This document shows positions 25,392 to 33,497 of a stretch of 64,000 nucleotides of DNA, piece by piece. Both the position numbers and the translations under genes were made by a program. The notes beneath the pieces were generated by a model. The model had not been told where the DNA came from and searched no databases. It saw nothing but the letters and a program-made list of their open reading frames with translations. Numbering within the stretch: position 1 is the first letter of the stretch; every line of letters begins with the position of its first letter. Source of the DNA: JAWLHK01 sp041690355 [NCBI: bacterium] (GTDB taxonomy: Bacteria > J088 > JAWLBW01); NCBI GenBank assembly GCA_041690355.1, contig JAWLHK010000006.1:124001-188000 (forward strand), written 5' to 3'.

Positions 25392-26201
25392 ATGACAAAC
25401 ACCATTGAGACAACATCCCGACCGAACATCCGCACGACCGTTTCCTTCCCCCACCGCTACGCCGCGGTCTGTCGCGAAGAGCGCAACTATGCCGCCTTGC
25501 TCTATCACGCGCTGCTCCTTCCGGGAAACCTGCAGGCCTTTCTCGCGCGCCTGGGGTGCGGCGACGTGAAGGCGGAAGCGTGCGCCCTCTACTTCGAATA
25601 CGCTTTCCTGCGCGACCTCTGGTTCAGCACGCCCGACGAAGCGTCGCGGCGCGCCATCCTGCGGAACCATCTGCCCATCCGTGACATCGAGCAGATCTCG
25701 GCGCTGCCGGTCCGCGAATTGAACGAAGCCTTCGGCGTGCGCGGGCATGCGTCCGAGAACTACATCCAGTTCCCCGGCAGCTGGGCCATTACGCGCTATG
25801 CCGACAAGGGGTTCGACAACGACGACTTTCTGGCCATCTGCCGCTTCAAGTGGGCGTTCAACATCAAACCCGACCTGGTCATCGAGCTCGGTCCCGACCG
25901 CGCTGTCTGCATCGAAGCCAAGGTGGAATCGGGGGAAGGGCAGTACCCCTCCACCGACAAGGACAAGGCGCTGTTCCAGGCGCGCGGCATCCCCTACGTC
26001 GGCCAGCTGGATCTCCAGCGGTACATGATGGACGAGCTGCTCGGCATGCAGACGGATTTCTGGTATCTGGTGCAGCGGGTCGGCACGCCCACGGAAACGC
26101 CGACGATCACCTGGGCCGAGGCGTTTGCAGAACTTGATCTGACCGGGCTGCCGCCGTTCGCGAGGGAGATGGTGGGGAATCTGCAAGAGTCGAGAGTCTA
26201 G
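25392..26201 (+). CDS. PD-(D/E)XK nuclease-like protein
   Basis: About 269 residues from ATG 25392 (25383 is also possible; a GATAAT box lies seven bases before 25392). A nuclease core is visible near residues 160-180: KPDLVIELGPDRAVCIEAKVE gives the Asp and ExK of the PD-(D/E)XK fold (written here only as its key residues D, E-A-K). The N-terminal part is helical with no recognised domain. Its last codons (QESRV) and stop lie inside a heptamer repeat. It sits alone between arrays B and C next to the restriction-methylation enzyme, so a restriction or defence role is likely (inference). Confidence 0.6.
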   Translation: MTNTIETTSRPNIRTTVSFPHRYAAVCREERNYAALLYHALLLPGNLQAFLARLGCGDVKAEACALYFEYAFLRDLWFSTPDEASRRAILRNHLPIRDIEQISALPVRELNEAFGVRGHASENYIQFPGSWAITRYADKGFDNDDFLAICRFKWAFNIKPDLVIELGPDRAVCIEAKVESGEGQYPSTDKDKALFQARGIPYVGQLDLQRYMMDELLGMQTDFWYLVQRVGTPTETPTITWAEAFAELDLTGLPPFAREMVGNLQESRV

Positions 26202-26250
26202 AGTCCGGAGTTCGAGAGTCAGCAATCGGCAGTCTTCTGTCGCCAGCCTT
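26185..26250. repeat. Heptanucleotide repeats (GAGAGTC/GAGTCCG type)
   Basis: AGAGTCG, AGAGTCT, AGAGTCC, GAGAGTC and CAGTCTT units overlap the end and stop codon of the nuclease-like gene. On the minus strand they match the GACTCTC units before yciH. Confidence 0.7.
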
Positions 26251-26354
26251 CGGACGTAGATGGCTCCCCGTCCTCGGCCTCCCGGTGCAGCGCCGGCGGA
26301 TGCCGAAGGCGGCGCGTGAGTCGGGGTAAAAGGTGACGGCGGCCACGTGATGGA

Positions 26355-26545
26355 CCCGTGTGTTCTGTCCGGTTCTTTCGAATCCTTGATGCGACCCGCC
26401 GCTCTGCCCGGTACCTTCCGAGCCCTGAAGGGGCGATGGTCAACTGCCCAAGGCAGGGCCCTGGGTTGCGGGGGATGTCTCCCTTTTTTCTTTTGCCCTT
26501 TCCGCGAGCGTCTGCGAGCAGAGCCGCCTCATCCACGTTCGTCAG
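26355..26545 (+). repeat. 39-bp tandem-repeat array C with terminator cassette
   Basis: About two units are followed by the shared cassette (nested palindrome CTGCCCAAGGCAGGGCCC; hairpin GGGGGA-TG-TCTCCC with a T6 tract; then CGCGAGCGTCTGCGAGC). The distances between the flanking conserved blocks in A, B and C differ by about three bases each. The remaining gap to the methyltransferase gene (26546-26721) is C/T-rich and shows no gene. Confidence 0.85.
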
Positions 26546-26690
26546 TGCGGCGCTTGTGTTTTTATCCCCCCCTCTCCCGCTCCCCCACTCCCCCCCTCCG
26601 CAAGGGAAATCGGGGGTGCACAGGAAAACCCGCCGCTTGCACGATCCCACTCAAGTGGCTAGCCTATAGCTTGGTTGATTTTTCCCCCGG

Positions 26691-26708
26691 GGGAACCCGT
26701 GGGTTCCC
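26691..26708. promoter_or_regulatory. Perfect inverted repeat before the restriction-methylation gene
   Basis: GGGAACCC-GT-GGGTTCCC lies 13 bases before ATG 26722. It could fold in the mRNA leader and mask initiation, or act as an operator; either would delay expression of a toxic restriction enzyme. CTATAG near 26663-26668 is a possible -10. Confidence 0.5.
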
Positions 26709-26721
26709 GAGCGTTGACTGC

Positions 26722-29700
26722 ATGAGCACCCTGTCTGAACCGCCCGTCCCGAACGAACCTGCCGAAAACCTCGAAGCCATCGAAGCATTCCTCGCGCGCT
26801 GGAAGAACGTCGACGGGAGCGAACGGGCGAATTACCAGCTCTTTCTCACCGAACTCTGCGTCGCCCTGGGGCTCGACAAGCCCGACCCCGCCTCGAAAGA
26901 CACCGAACAGAACGCCTACGTCTTCGAGCGGCGGGTCGACAACGTCGAACGCACTGGTTCGTCCACGGCCAACTTCATCGATCTCTACAAGCGCGACTGC
27001 TTCGTGCTCGAGGCCAAGCAGACGGGGCTCAACGTGGCCACGGCCGGGTGGGACAAGGCCATGGAAGCCGCCTACCAGCAGGCCTCCCGCTACGCCCGCG
27101 CACTGCCGGCGGCCGAGGGGCGCCCCCCGTTCGTCATCGTGACCGACGTCGGCCGCTCCTTCGAAATCTATGCGGAATTTTCCCGCTCGGGCGCCAACTA
27201 CGTCGCCTTTCCCGACCCCCGCAGCTACCGCATCCGCCTCGAGGATCTACGCAAGCCCGAAATCCGCGCGCGGCTGCGGGCCATCTGGACCGACCCGCTG
27301 ACGCTCGATCCGGGGCGGCAGTCGGCCAAGGTCACCCGCGAGATCGCCGACGACCTGGCCCGCCTGGCCCGCTCGCTCGAACAGAGCGGACACGCCGCCG
27401 ACCGGGTCGCCCAGTTTCTCATGCGCTGCCTGTTCACGATGTTCGCCGAAGACGTCGGTCTGCTGCCGAAGAACGCCTTCAAGGATCTGCTCGTGAGCGT
27501 GCGCGACAACCCGTCGCACTTCGTGCCGCTCGTGCACGGGCTGTGGAAGACCATGAACACAGGGGGCTTCTCCCCCGAGATCCGCGAGTCGCTGCTGCGC
27601 TTCAACGGCGGCCTGTTCGAAGACACGCAGGTGCTGAACCTCACCAAAGATCAGATCGACCTGCTCATTCAGGCCGCGAAGGCCGACTGGCGCTACGTCG
27701 AACCCTCGATCTTCGGCACGCTGCTCGAGCGCGCCCTCGACCCCCACGAGCGCCACAAGCTCGGCGCCCACTACACGCCGCGCGCCTACGTCGAACGGCT
27801 CGTCATGCCGACGATCATCGAGCCGCTGCGCCAGGACTGGGAGATCGCCAAGGTCGCGGCCTCGACCTGGGAGGCGCAGGGCAAACACGACAAGGCGGTG
27901 CAGGAGATCAAGGACTTCCAGCGCAAGCTCTGCGCCGTGCGCGTGCTCGACCCCGCCTGCGGGTCCGGAAACTTTCTCTACGTGACCCTCGAGCACATGA
28001 AGCGCCTTGAGGGCGAAGTGCTCAACACCCTGAAGGATCTGGGCGAATCGGGCACGCTCGAAATGGGCGGGAACACGGTGGACCCGCACCAGTTTCTCGG
28101 CCTCGAGATCAACCCCCGCGCGGCCGCCATCGCCGAGATGGTGCTCTGGATCGGCTATCTGCAGTGGCACTTCCGCACGCATGGCCACGTGAACCCGCCC
28201 GAGCCGGTGCTGCGCAACTTTCACAACATCGAGTGCCGCGACGCGCTCATCGAATACGACGGGTGGGAGTGGGAGACCGACGAGCAGGGCAAAGTGGTCA
28301 CCCGCTGGGATGGCCGCACGTTCAAGAAACATCCGGTCACCGGCGAAGACGTCCCCGACGATGCGGCCCGCGTCCCGAACAGGATCTACAAGAATCCCCG
28401 CAAGGCGACCTGGCCCGAGGCGGATTTCGTGGTGGGGAATCCGCCGTTTATCGGGGCTCGACGAATTCGCAGTGCACTAGGTGACGGATATGTCGATTCT
28501 CTTCGGAAGACTTATCCAGAGGTAGTAGAATCGGCAGATTTCGTTATGTATTGGTGGCACAAGGCCGCTGAGAACGTCGCGGTAGGTGCAACCAGGCGCT
28601 TTGGGCTGATTACCACTAATAGTATCGTGCAGGACTACTCACGACCGGTGGTTGACATGCACCTTAACAAACCAAAAGGACCTGCCATAGTATTTGCAGT
28701 CGCCGATCACCCATGGGTTGAGTCCGCAGACGGTGCTGCGGTACGTATCGCAATGACTGTTGTCAGTGGAACGTCTGAATCCGCAAACGCAACACTGGGA
28801 CGAGAAATTTGCAGTGACAGTGGGGGCGCGGCAGATATTCAATATCGTAGTGTAGTAGCGATTAATGCGTCTCTAACGACAGGCGCTGGTGTTCATAGCG
28901 CAGTTCCGCTGACGGCAAATGCGAATATCTGCTTTCAAGGTGTCGTGCCTGCCGGAGACGGCTTCAAACTATCTGAGGCAGAGTTCAGTAGCCTACAGCT
29001 AGATATCGCCAGCTTGCCATCAGTGATCAAGAAATACGTAATTGGAAAGGATCTGGTGCAGCGACCAGAACCGAAATTTATTATTGACCTCTTCGGTTAT
29101 AGCCTTGAGGAAGCCAAAATCGGTTTTCCCTCGCTGTATCAGCGCCTATTGGATAGGGTTTATCCAGAGCGAAAGCATAACAAACGCGACGCATATCGTA
29201 AGAATTGGTGGATTTTCGCCGAGCCGCGGCCTGCAATGAGAACTGCACTTCGGGGTCTATCTCGATTTATCGCAACCCCCTATACAGCAAAATACAGACC
29301 CTTTATTTTCGTGGACGGAGACACCCTGCCTGACGCGATGGCCTATGCAATCGCCTCCGCAGACGCGTTTATTTTAGGGGTACTTTCGTCAAAGGTTCAC
29401 TCTCTTTGGGCTAAGGCTGCCGGTGGTACGCTTGAGGACCGTCCACGCTATAACAGTAAGATGACGTTTCTCCCGTTCCCGTTCCCGTCATCAAGTGGTG
29501 AATCCGCAGAGAACATTCGGGTACTTGCTGAGAACCTTGATGCACATCGAAAGGCTCGGCAGGCATTGCAGAACAGTTTGACGCTAACGGCAACCTACAA
29601 CGTGCTCGAGAAGCTGCGCAGCGGCGAGCCGCTCACCGCGAAAGAGCGCACGATTCACGAGCAGGGGCTCGTCTCGGTGCTCAAGGAGATCCACGACGAC

Positions 29701-30210
29701 CTCGACCGCGCCGTCTTCGACGCCTACGGGTGGAGCGACCTGGGCGAGAAGCTCGTCGGCCGCCCGGGGGCGATCACGCCGCTCCCCGACAAGCCGGCCG
29801 ACCAGGCCGAAGCCGAAGAAGCGCTGCTCCAGCGCCTTGTCGACCTGAACGCCGCCCGCGCCGCCGAAGAGGCCCGCGGCCACATCCGCTGGCTGCGCCC
29901 CGAGTTCCAGGCGCCGCAGACGGCGGCCGGGGCCGGCGAGCAGCAGGCGCTCGAGATGGACGAGGGTTCCGACGAAGACGCGCCCGCCACGGTCGCCCCG
30001 GCCGGGACCAAGGAGAACTGGCCGAAGGCGCTCCACGATCAGATTCGCGCCGTCCAGGCGCAGCTCCAGCTCGCCGGCTCGCAGACGGCGGCCCAGCTCG
30101 CCGACCGCTTCAAGCGCAAGCCCGTGCAGGGGGTGCAGGCGGTGTTGGAGGCCCTCGCTGCGCTCGGGCATGTGGCGGGCGAGGGCGGCGAGTGGAAGTG
30201 GGTGGGGTAG
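26722..30210 (+). CDS. Bifunctional type IIL (MmeI-like) restriction endonuclease-methyltransferase
   Basis: 1162 residues. The N-terminus has a nuclease site FIDLYKRDCFVLEAKQ (Asp87, Glu97, Lys99; D-Xn-ExK). Residues about 300-600 are a gamma-class adenine-N6 methyltransferase with motif I LDPACGSGNFL near 408 and motif IV GNPPFIGARR near 572. Residues about 577-956 form the target-recognition region, and the rest is a C-terminal helical part with an acidic linker. This architecture is that of MmeI-family enzymes, which methylate one strand and cut about 20 bases away. ATG 26722 gives the family N-terminus; the frame is open further upstream through repeat DNA, which I reject. The recognition region is AT-richer than the flanks. 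Confidence 0.85.
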   Translation: MSTLSEPPVPNEPAENLEAIEAFLARWKNVDGSERANYQLFLTELCVALGLDKPDPASKDTEQNAYVFERRVDNVERTGSSTANFIDLYKRDCFVLEAKQTGLNVATAGWDKAMEAAYQQASRYARALPAAEGRPPFVIVTDVGRSFEIYAEFSRSGANYVAFPDPRSYRIRLEDLRKPEIRARLRAIWTDPLTLDPGRQSAKVTREIADDLARLARSLEQSGHAADRVAQFLMRCLFTMFAEDVGLLPKNAFKDLLVSVRDNPSHFVPLVHGLWKTMNTGGFSPEIRESLLRFNGGLFEDTQVLNLTKDQIDLLIQAAKADWRYVEPSIFGTLLERALDPHERHKLGAHYTPRAYVERLVMPTIIEPLRQDWEIAKVAASTWEAQGKHDKAVQEIKDFQRKLCAVRVLDPACGSGNFLYVTLEHMKRLEGEVLNTLKDLGESGTLEMGGNTVDPHQFLGLEINPRAAAIAEMVLWIGYLQWHFRTHGHVNPPEPVLRNFHNIECRDALIEYDGWEWETDEQGKVVTRWDGRTFKKHPVTGEDVPDDAARVPNRIYKNPRKATWPEADFVVGNPPFIGARRIRSALGDGYVDSLRKTYPEVVESADFVMYWWHKAAENVAVGATRRFGLITTNSIVQDYSRPVVDMHLNKPKGPAIVFAVADHPWVESADGAAVRIAMTVVSGTSESANATLGREICSDSGGAADIQYRSVVAINASLTTGAGVHSAVPLTANANICFQGVVPAGDGFKLSEAEFSSLQLDIASLPSVIKKYVIGKDLVQRPEPKFIIDLFGYSLEEAKIGFPSLYQRLLDRVYPERKHNKRDAYRKNWWIFAEPRPAMRTALRGLSRFIATPYTAKYRPFIFVDGDTLPDAMAYAIASADAFILGVLSSKVHSLWAKAAGGTLEDRPRYNSKMTFLPFPFPSSSGESAENIRVLAENLDAHRKARQALQNSLTLTATYNVLEKLRSGEPLTAKERTIHEQGLVSVLKEIHDDLDRAVFDAYGWSDLGEKLVGRPGAITPLPDKPADQAEAEEALLQRLVDLNAARAAEEARGHIRWLRPEFQAPQTAAGAGEQQALEMDEGSDEDAPATVAPAGTKENWPKALHDQIRAVQAQLQLAGSQTAAQLADRFKRKPVQGVQAVLEALAALGHVAGEGGEWKWVG
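28450..29590 (+). other. Base-composition island covering the target-recognition region
   Basis: From just after the NPPF motif to about residue 956 the coding DNA changes character. One sampled 60-base line inside (28621-28680) has 29 G/C, against 41 in a line of the methyltransferase core (27901-27960). The borders are sharp, near 28450 and 29590, where codon use returns to strong G/C endings. This is what replacement of the specificity domain by recombination would leave. Confidence 0.7.
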
Positions 30211-30211
30211 G

Positions 30212-31000
30212 GTGGGCTCAATAGCGATCTTGGATGACGAGGCTCTGTTCTTTGACGACGTCAAGGTAGACAAGGGGTGGTACCTTGCCACCTATTCACC
30301 ACCGAACCCTGGGGCATCATTCGCAACTTTATGTGTGAGCCTAGTCAACAGCGCTTCGCGTGAAGATGTGGCAGCTGCGGTCGAAGCAGAGCTCAATGAG
30401 TGGATGGACAGATATCCGATACCTTTGATGGCGACTGCATTCGACCAGGAGGGTGAGATAGTCAAGCTTCGCGGGATTACAGGCGAAGACCATGCAATTG
30501 GACTTACGGTGGATGGCATCCGAACGATCCACTGGCGGCTTCTAAAGAACGACGAGTTTCCTCAGAAGTCGTATCAAAACGGCTTTCTTCGACAGGTCTA
30601 TCATGACATTCGCTCACGAACAAGAGGCGAAATCCGAAGCCAGGTCTTGGAGGAAGTTAGGCCCCGCCGACTTGCCAAACTCTTCTTGGCCATTTGGGTG
30701 TTTCTTATCCCAGCCACAATTGCTGTATTCGAGCTGTTTAGCCCGATTTGGCTGGCGGCTGGAATATGCCTATATAGTATTGCGAAGGCAGGGCGCCAAG
30801 CACTGATTATGCTTGGCAAGGTTGAGAAGACCGAGTCGGAACGTCAGGAGGACGCGCGTGAGCAACGTCATGCCCACTTTATATACCATTGCGAACAGAA
30901 CCCCACCGGTTTTTCGCGACTTCGGAGCGAGAATTTCAGGAGATGGAACGTTGAAGCGAGGGCTGCAGAAGTCAAAGAGCTAAGAGAGGGTAGTCAATAA
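30212..31000 (+). CDS. Unrecognised membrane-anchored protein next to the restriction enzyme
   Basis: About 262 residues if started at GTG 30212, two bases after the preceding stop; the start is uncertain. An N-terminal soluble region (about 150 residues, no recognised domain) is followed by a hydrophobic pair (LFLAIWVFLIPATIAVFEL and IWLAAGICLYSIA) and a charged C-terminal helix region (KVEKTESERQEDAREQRHA). Codon use is AT-richer than the window norm, like the recognition region before it. Position and composition suggest it arrived with the restriction gene; function unknown. Confidence 0.6.
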   Translation: MGSIAILDDEALFFDDVKVDKGWYLATYSPPNPGASFATLCVSLVNSASREDVAAAVEAELNEWMDRYPIPLMATAFDQEGEIVKLRGITGEDHAIGLTVDGIRTIHWRLLKNDEFPQKSYQNGFLRQVYHDIRSRTRGEIRSQVLEEVRPRRLAKLFLAIWVFLIPATIAVFELFSPIWLAAGICLYSIAKAGRQALIMLGKVEKTESERQEDAREQRHAHFIYHCEQNPTGFSRLRSENFRRWNVEARAAEVKELREGSQ

Positions 31001-31002
31001 CC

Positions 31003-31431
31003 ATGGAAACGATGAACAAGCAGATTTCCGATTTAGTGGACCAAAGAGTTCTTGAACAGTGGGGTGGCCGGTATCCTACTTGGGCAGAATTTAAGGCTGC
31101 CAGTAGTCAAGGGCGCGTGAGCGTGAATAAAACATTGGCTGCTAGTGCAATCTACTCGGATGCCGTGCCGCCTGGTTTCAGGATCATTTATGGCTACATC
31201 ACACTTTGGCTTGGCTTCTTGGTTGTCCCGGCCTCGCTCCTCGCTTATTTTTTCGCTGACGTCAGCGGTTGGTATATTGTCGCTTCGTTTTTTCTTGGCT
31301 GGTTTTTAATAAAGGTTTCTCGCGAAGGGCATTGTGAAGGAGTCCGAGCAGGGGCCGAGCGAAATGAACAATTTTATCAGGCGCTGGTTCAACATGGCGG
31401 ATTCCTGTTTTCAGATGAAATAAAGGGGTAA
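31003..31431 (+). CDS. Unrecognised small membrane protein
   Basis: 142 residues from ATG 31003 (31012 also possible), three bases after the previous stop. Two membrane segments follow a polar N-terminus: YGYITLWLGFLVVPASLLAY and YIVASFFLGWFLIKV. The C-terminal part is polar (EGVRAGAERNEQFYQALVQ). Same AT-richer composition as the preceding gene, and certainly co-transcribed. Family unknown; both genes could be membrane components or effectors of the local defence cluster. Confidence 0.6.
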   Translation: METMNKQISDLVDQRVLEQWGGRYPTWAEFKAASSQGRVSVNKTLAASAIYSDAVPPGFRIIYGYITLWLGFLVVPASLLAYFFADVSGWYIVASFFLGWFLIKVSREGHCEGVRAGAERNEQFYQALVQHGGFLFSDEIKG

Positions 31432-31436
31432 TTTCC

Positions 31437-32465
31437 GTGCCCATCTACACGCTTGCCACCGACACTCTGGAAGAAGTCCCCACGACGACCTTCAATAGTG
31501 AGCGTATCCTCGAGCGCCAGCACCTTCAGGCGGCTCTGAAGCGCCAGATTGATGTGATCGCGCCCGACTGTCTGGTGATCGCCGAGGAGTTTTCCGAATG
31601 GACCGAAAGCCAGCGGCGTATCGATCTTCTAGCCGTGGACGAAGATGCCAATCTTGTTGTCATTGAGCTGAAGCGGTCTGAGTCTGGCGAGCACATGGAG
31701 CTGCAAGCGTTACGCTATGCGGCGATGGTGTCGACACTCACATTTCAACGCGCCGTCGAGATTTATGATCGGTATCTACGGAATGCGGGGAGCGAGCTTG
31801 ATGCACGCGGCAACCTGCTCGAGTTTCTGGGCTGGAGAGAGCCGCATGAAGAGAATTTCGCCTCGGATGTTCGAATCATTCTGGTGTCGTCCGATTTCTC
31901 CAAGGAGCTCACCACCACAGTCATGTGGCTTAATGAGCGGAGTTTTGATATTCGCTGTGTGCGGCTCGTCCCCTATAAACTGGGCGACAAGCTTCTCATC
32001 GACGTGCAGCGTATCATCCCCCTTCCGGAGGCCGAGAGCTATCAGGTCAAGGTTCGCGAGCAGAAGGAAGAGCGCCGAGAAGCCCTTAAGTCGGCCAAGG
32101 ACTATACCCAGTACATTTTCAAAGGGCAGGAGTACTCAAAACGTGGCATTGTGCTGGCCGTCATTCAGGATTGGGTTGGGACTCATCGCCCCAAGTCATA
32201 CGCCGAGCTCGTGGCTGCCTTCCCGCTGAATCTTGCGCAGAGCAGCTTGTTCGTACCCGCCGATGATGCGAGAGAAATCTACCGCCGTCAAAAGATCTAT
32301 CGTCACTTCCTCGGTGACGGTGAGCTGGTTGAGTTTCCAGACGGCTCCCGGTATGCGATCCGCAACCAGTGGGGCAAGGATACGATCGGCAGGTTCCTCG
32401 AGCACGCTCGGGGGATGGGATACGAGATTCTGGAAGATGGTGTGAACGCAACTGTCACCCTGTAG
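31437..32465 (+). CDS. PD-(D/E)XK endonuclease-like protein (NucS/DUF91-like core)
   Basis: 342 residues from GTG 31437. The core SQRRIDLLAVDEDANLVVIE followed by LKR gives Asp, Glu and Lys of the nuclease fold, arranged as in NucS/DUF91-type endonucleases. Then come FLGWREPHEENFASDVRI and VRLVPYKLGDKLLIDVQRI, typical of DUF91-like proteins, and a C-terminal domain of about 120 residues that looks winged-helix-like. Codon use returns to the window norm. Fourth gene of the run starting at the restriction enzyme; likely a DNA-cleaving accessory. Confidence 0.72.
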   Translation: MPIYTLATDTLEEVPTTTFNSERILERQHLQAALKRQIDVIAPDCLVIAEEFSEWTESQRRIDLLAVDEDANLVVIELKRSESGEHMELQALRYAAMVSTLTFQRAVEIYDRYLRNAGSELDARGNLLEFLGWREPHEENFASDVRIILVSSDFSKELTTTVMWLNERSFDIRCVRLVPYKLGDKLLIDVQRIIPLPEAESYQVKVREQKEERREALKSAKDYTQYIFKGQEYSKRGIVLAVIQDWVGTHRPKSYAELVAAFPLNLAQSSLFVPADDAREIYRRQKIYRHFLGDGELVEFPDGSRYAIRNQWGKDTIGRFLEHARGMGYEILEDGVNATVTL

Positions 32466-32766
32466 CCCCCTCGACGGCCCGTAGCGCCCGCACGGCAAGC
32501 TCCGCCACCAGTGCCAACGGCGTCCCGGCCGGAAGCGTGAGAGTCGCGCTCTTCGGGGTGACATGGGCGGGGGCCGGCGGGCCGGATGCCTCCCACCGTT
32601 CCCGCCACTGCTGCACCGCCTCGATCCGAGAGACGGCCGGGTCATTGCCGAAGAACTTCACGGTGAACCCGGCCCGTCTATTGCTCGAATATTCTACCAG
32701 CGGAGCGCTGCGCAGCGTCTCTATTTCTAGGCGGAATGGGCCTCGGACAATTGCTGTCCATCCCAT
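32455..32766 (-). CDS. Hypothetical protein (103 aa)
   Basis: 103 residues on the opposite strand, overlapping the end of the nuclease gene by 11 bases. It starts MGWTAIVRGPFRLEIE and contains AVQQWRERWEASGPPAPAHV. There is no clear ribosome site and no recognised domain, but it is the only plausible coding content of the 416-base gap between the nuclease and RelB genes. Confidence 0.4.
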   Translation of the reverse strand: MGWTAIVRGPFRLEIETLRSAPLVEYSSNRRAGFTVKFFGNDPAVSRIEAVQQWRERWEASGPPAPAHVTPKSATLTLPAGTPLALVAELAVRALRAVEGATG

Positions 32767-32869
32767 CGGATAGCATGGTGTCGGTTGGCGGGCGTTTTGA
32801 TCGCTCGGTCGATATTACCGAACCGAATTCGGAGGCTAGGAACGTGGGGGTCTGCGACCAAAAATTGTA

Positions 32870-32875
32870 TAGAAT
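32870..32875 (+). promoter_or_regulatory. -10 box (TAGAAT) six bases before the RelB-like gene
   Basis: TAGAAT (32870-32875) within TTGTATAGAAT, with ATG 32882 after a six-base gap, the same geometry as the TetR and phd promoters. No convincing -35. Implies another leaderless mRNA. Confidence 0.45.
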
Positions 32876-32881
32876 GAACCT

Positions 32882-33118
32882 ATGGCACGAACCCTTGAAG
32901 ACATCCGCCGCGACGCACTGGCGTTGACTCCCGAAGAGAAGTCGCGCCTGCTCCAGGACCTCATCGCCGATCTGGATGGGGTGACCGAGCAGAATGTCGA
33001 ACGCGAATGGGTCGCCGAGGCCGAGCGCCGTTACCGCTCGCTCCAGGCCGGCGAAACGACCGCGCGTCCCGCCGAGGAGGTTCTTGCGGACGCCCGGCGG
33101 AAGCTCAGAGAAGGGTGA
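32882..33118 (+). CDS. Addiction-module antitoxin (RelB/TIGR02574-like)
   Basis: 78 residues. The sequence LEDIRRDALALTPEEKSRLLQDLI and the following DLDG are typical of the putative addiction module component family, and EEVLADARRKLRE ends it. It neutralises the RelE/ParE toxin encoded directly after; the genes overlap by 4 bases (GTGA). Confidence 0.88.
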   Translation: MARTLEDIRRDALALTPEEKSRLLQDLIADLDGVTEQNVEREWVAEAERRYRSLQAGETTARPAEEVLADARRKLREG

Positions 33119-33405
33119 GCATCCGGTTCGAGGCCGCAGCGGAAGAGGAACTCCTTTCCTCCGCGCGCTGGTATGAATCCAAGGTCAGCGGCCTGGGGGA
33201 GGCTTTTCTTGAAGCAGCCGCGAAGGGTGTGCAGCGAATTCAGGAAAATCCTCGGAGCGGAATGCCGGTTTCCTCTTCCTTGCGCCGGATCATACTGCGG
33301 CCGTTCCCATTCGCGCTCATCTATCGGCTGGACGATGACGCAATAACCATTCTGGCGGTCGCACATCTACACCGACGGCCTGGCTACTGGCAAGACCGTG
33401 AATAA
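33115..33405 (+). CDS. RelE/ParE-family toxin
   Basis: 96 residues from GTG 33115. ParE/RelE features: FEAAAEEELLSSARWYESK, LGEAFLEAAAKGVQRIQENP, then RRIILRPFPFALIYRL and the final AVAHLHRRPGYW. Either gyrase poisoning (ParE) or mRNA cleavage (RelE) is possible; the ending RRPGYW is common in the ParE-like branch. Confidence 0.9.
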   Translation: MSIRFEAAAEEELLSSARWYESKVSGLGEAFLEAAAKGVQRIQENPRSGMPVSSSLRRIILRPFPFALIYRLDDDAITILAVAHLHRRPGYWQDRE

Positions 33406-33497
33406 TTCTTTCTTTTATTACGCTTTGACACATGGGGTGCGTTAAGTTGGTCGCCCCGCTTTACCAGCATATTGGTTTGCCTGGAGTATTCCCTATC

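Noticed and set aside
24873-26225. Long open frames on the minus strand opposite the HEPN and nuclease-like genes
   Set aside because: They are antisense shadows typical of GC-rich DNA; they cross repeat arrays and show no domain.
26347-26721. Extended N-terminus of the restriction-methylation enzyme
   Set aside because: It would translate array C and a C/T-rich leader; ATG 26722 gives the family-like N-terminus.
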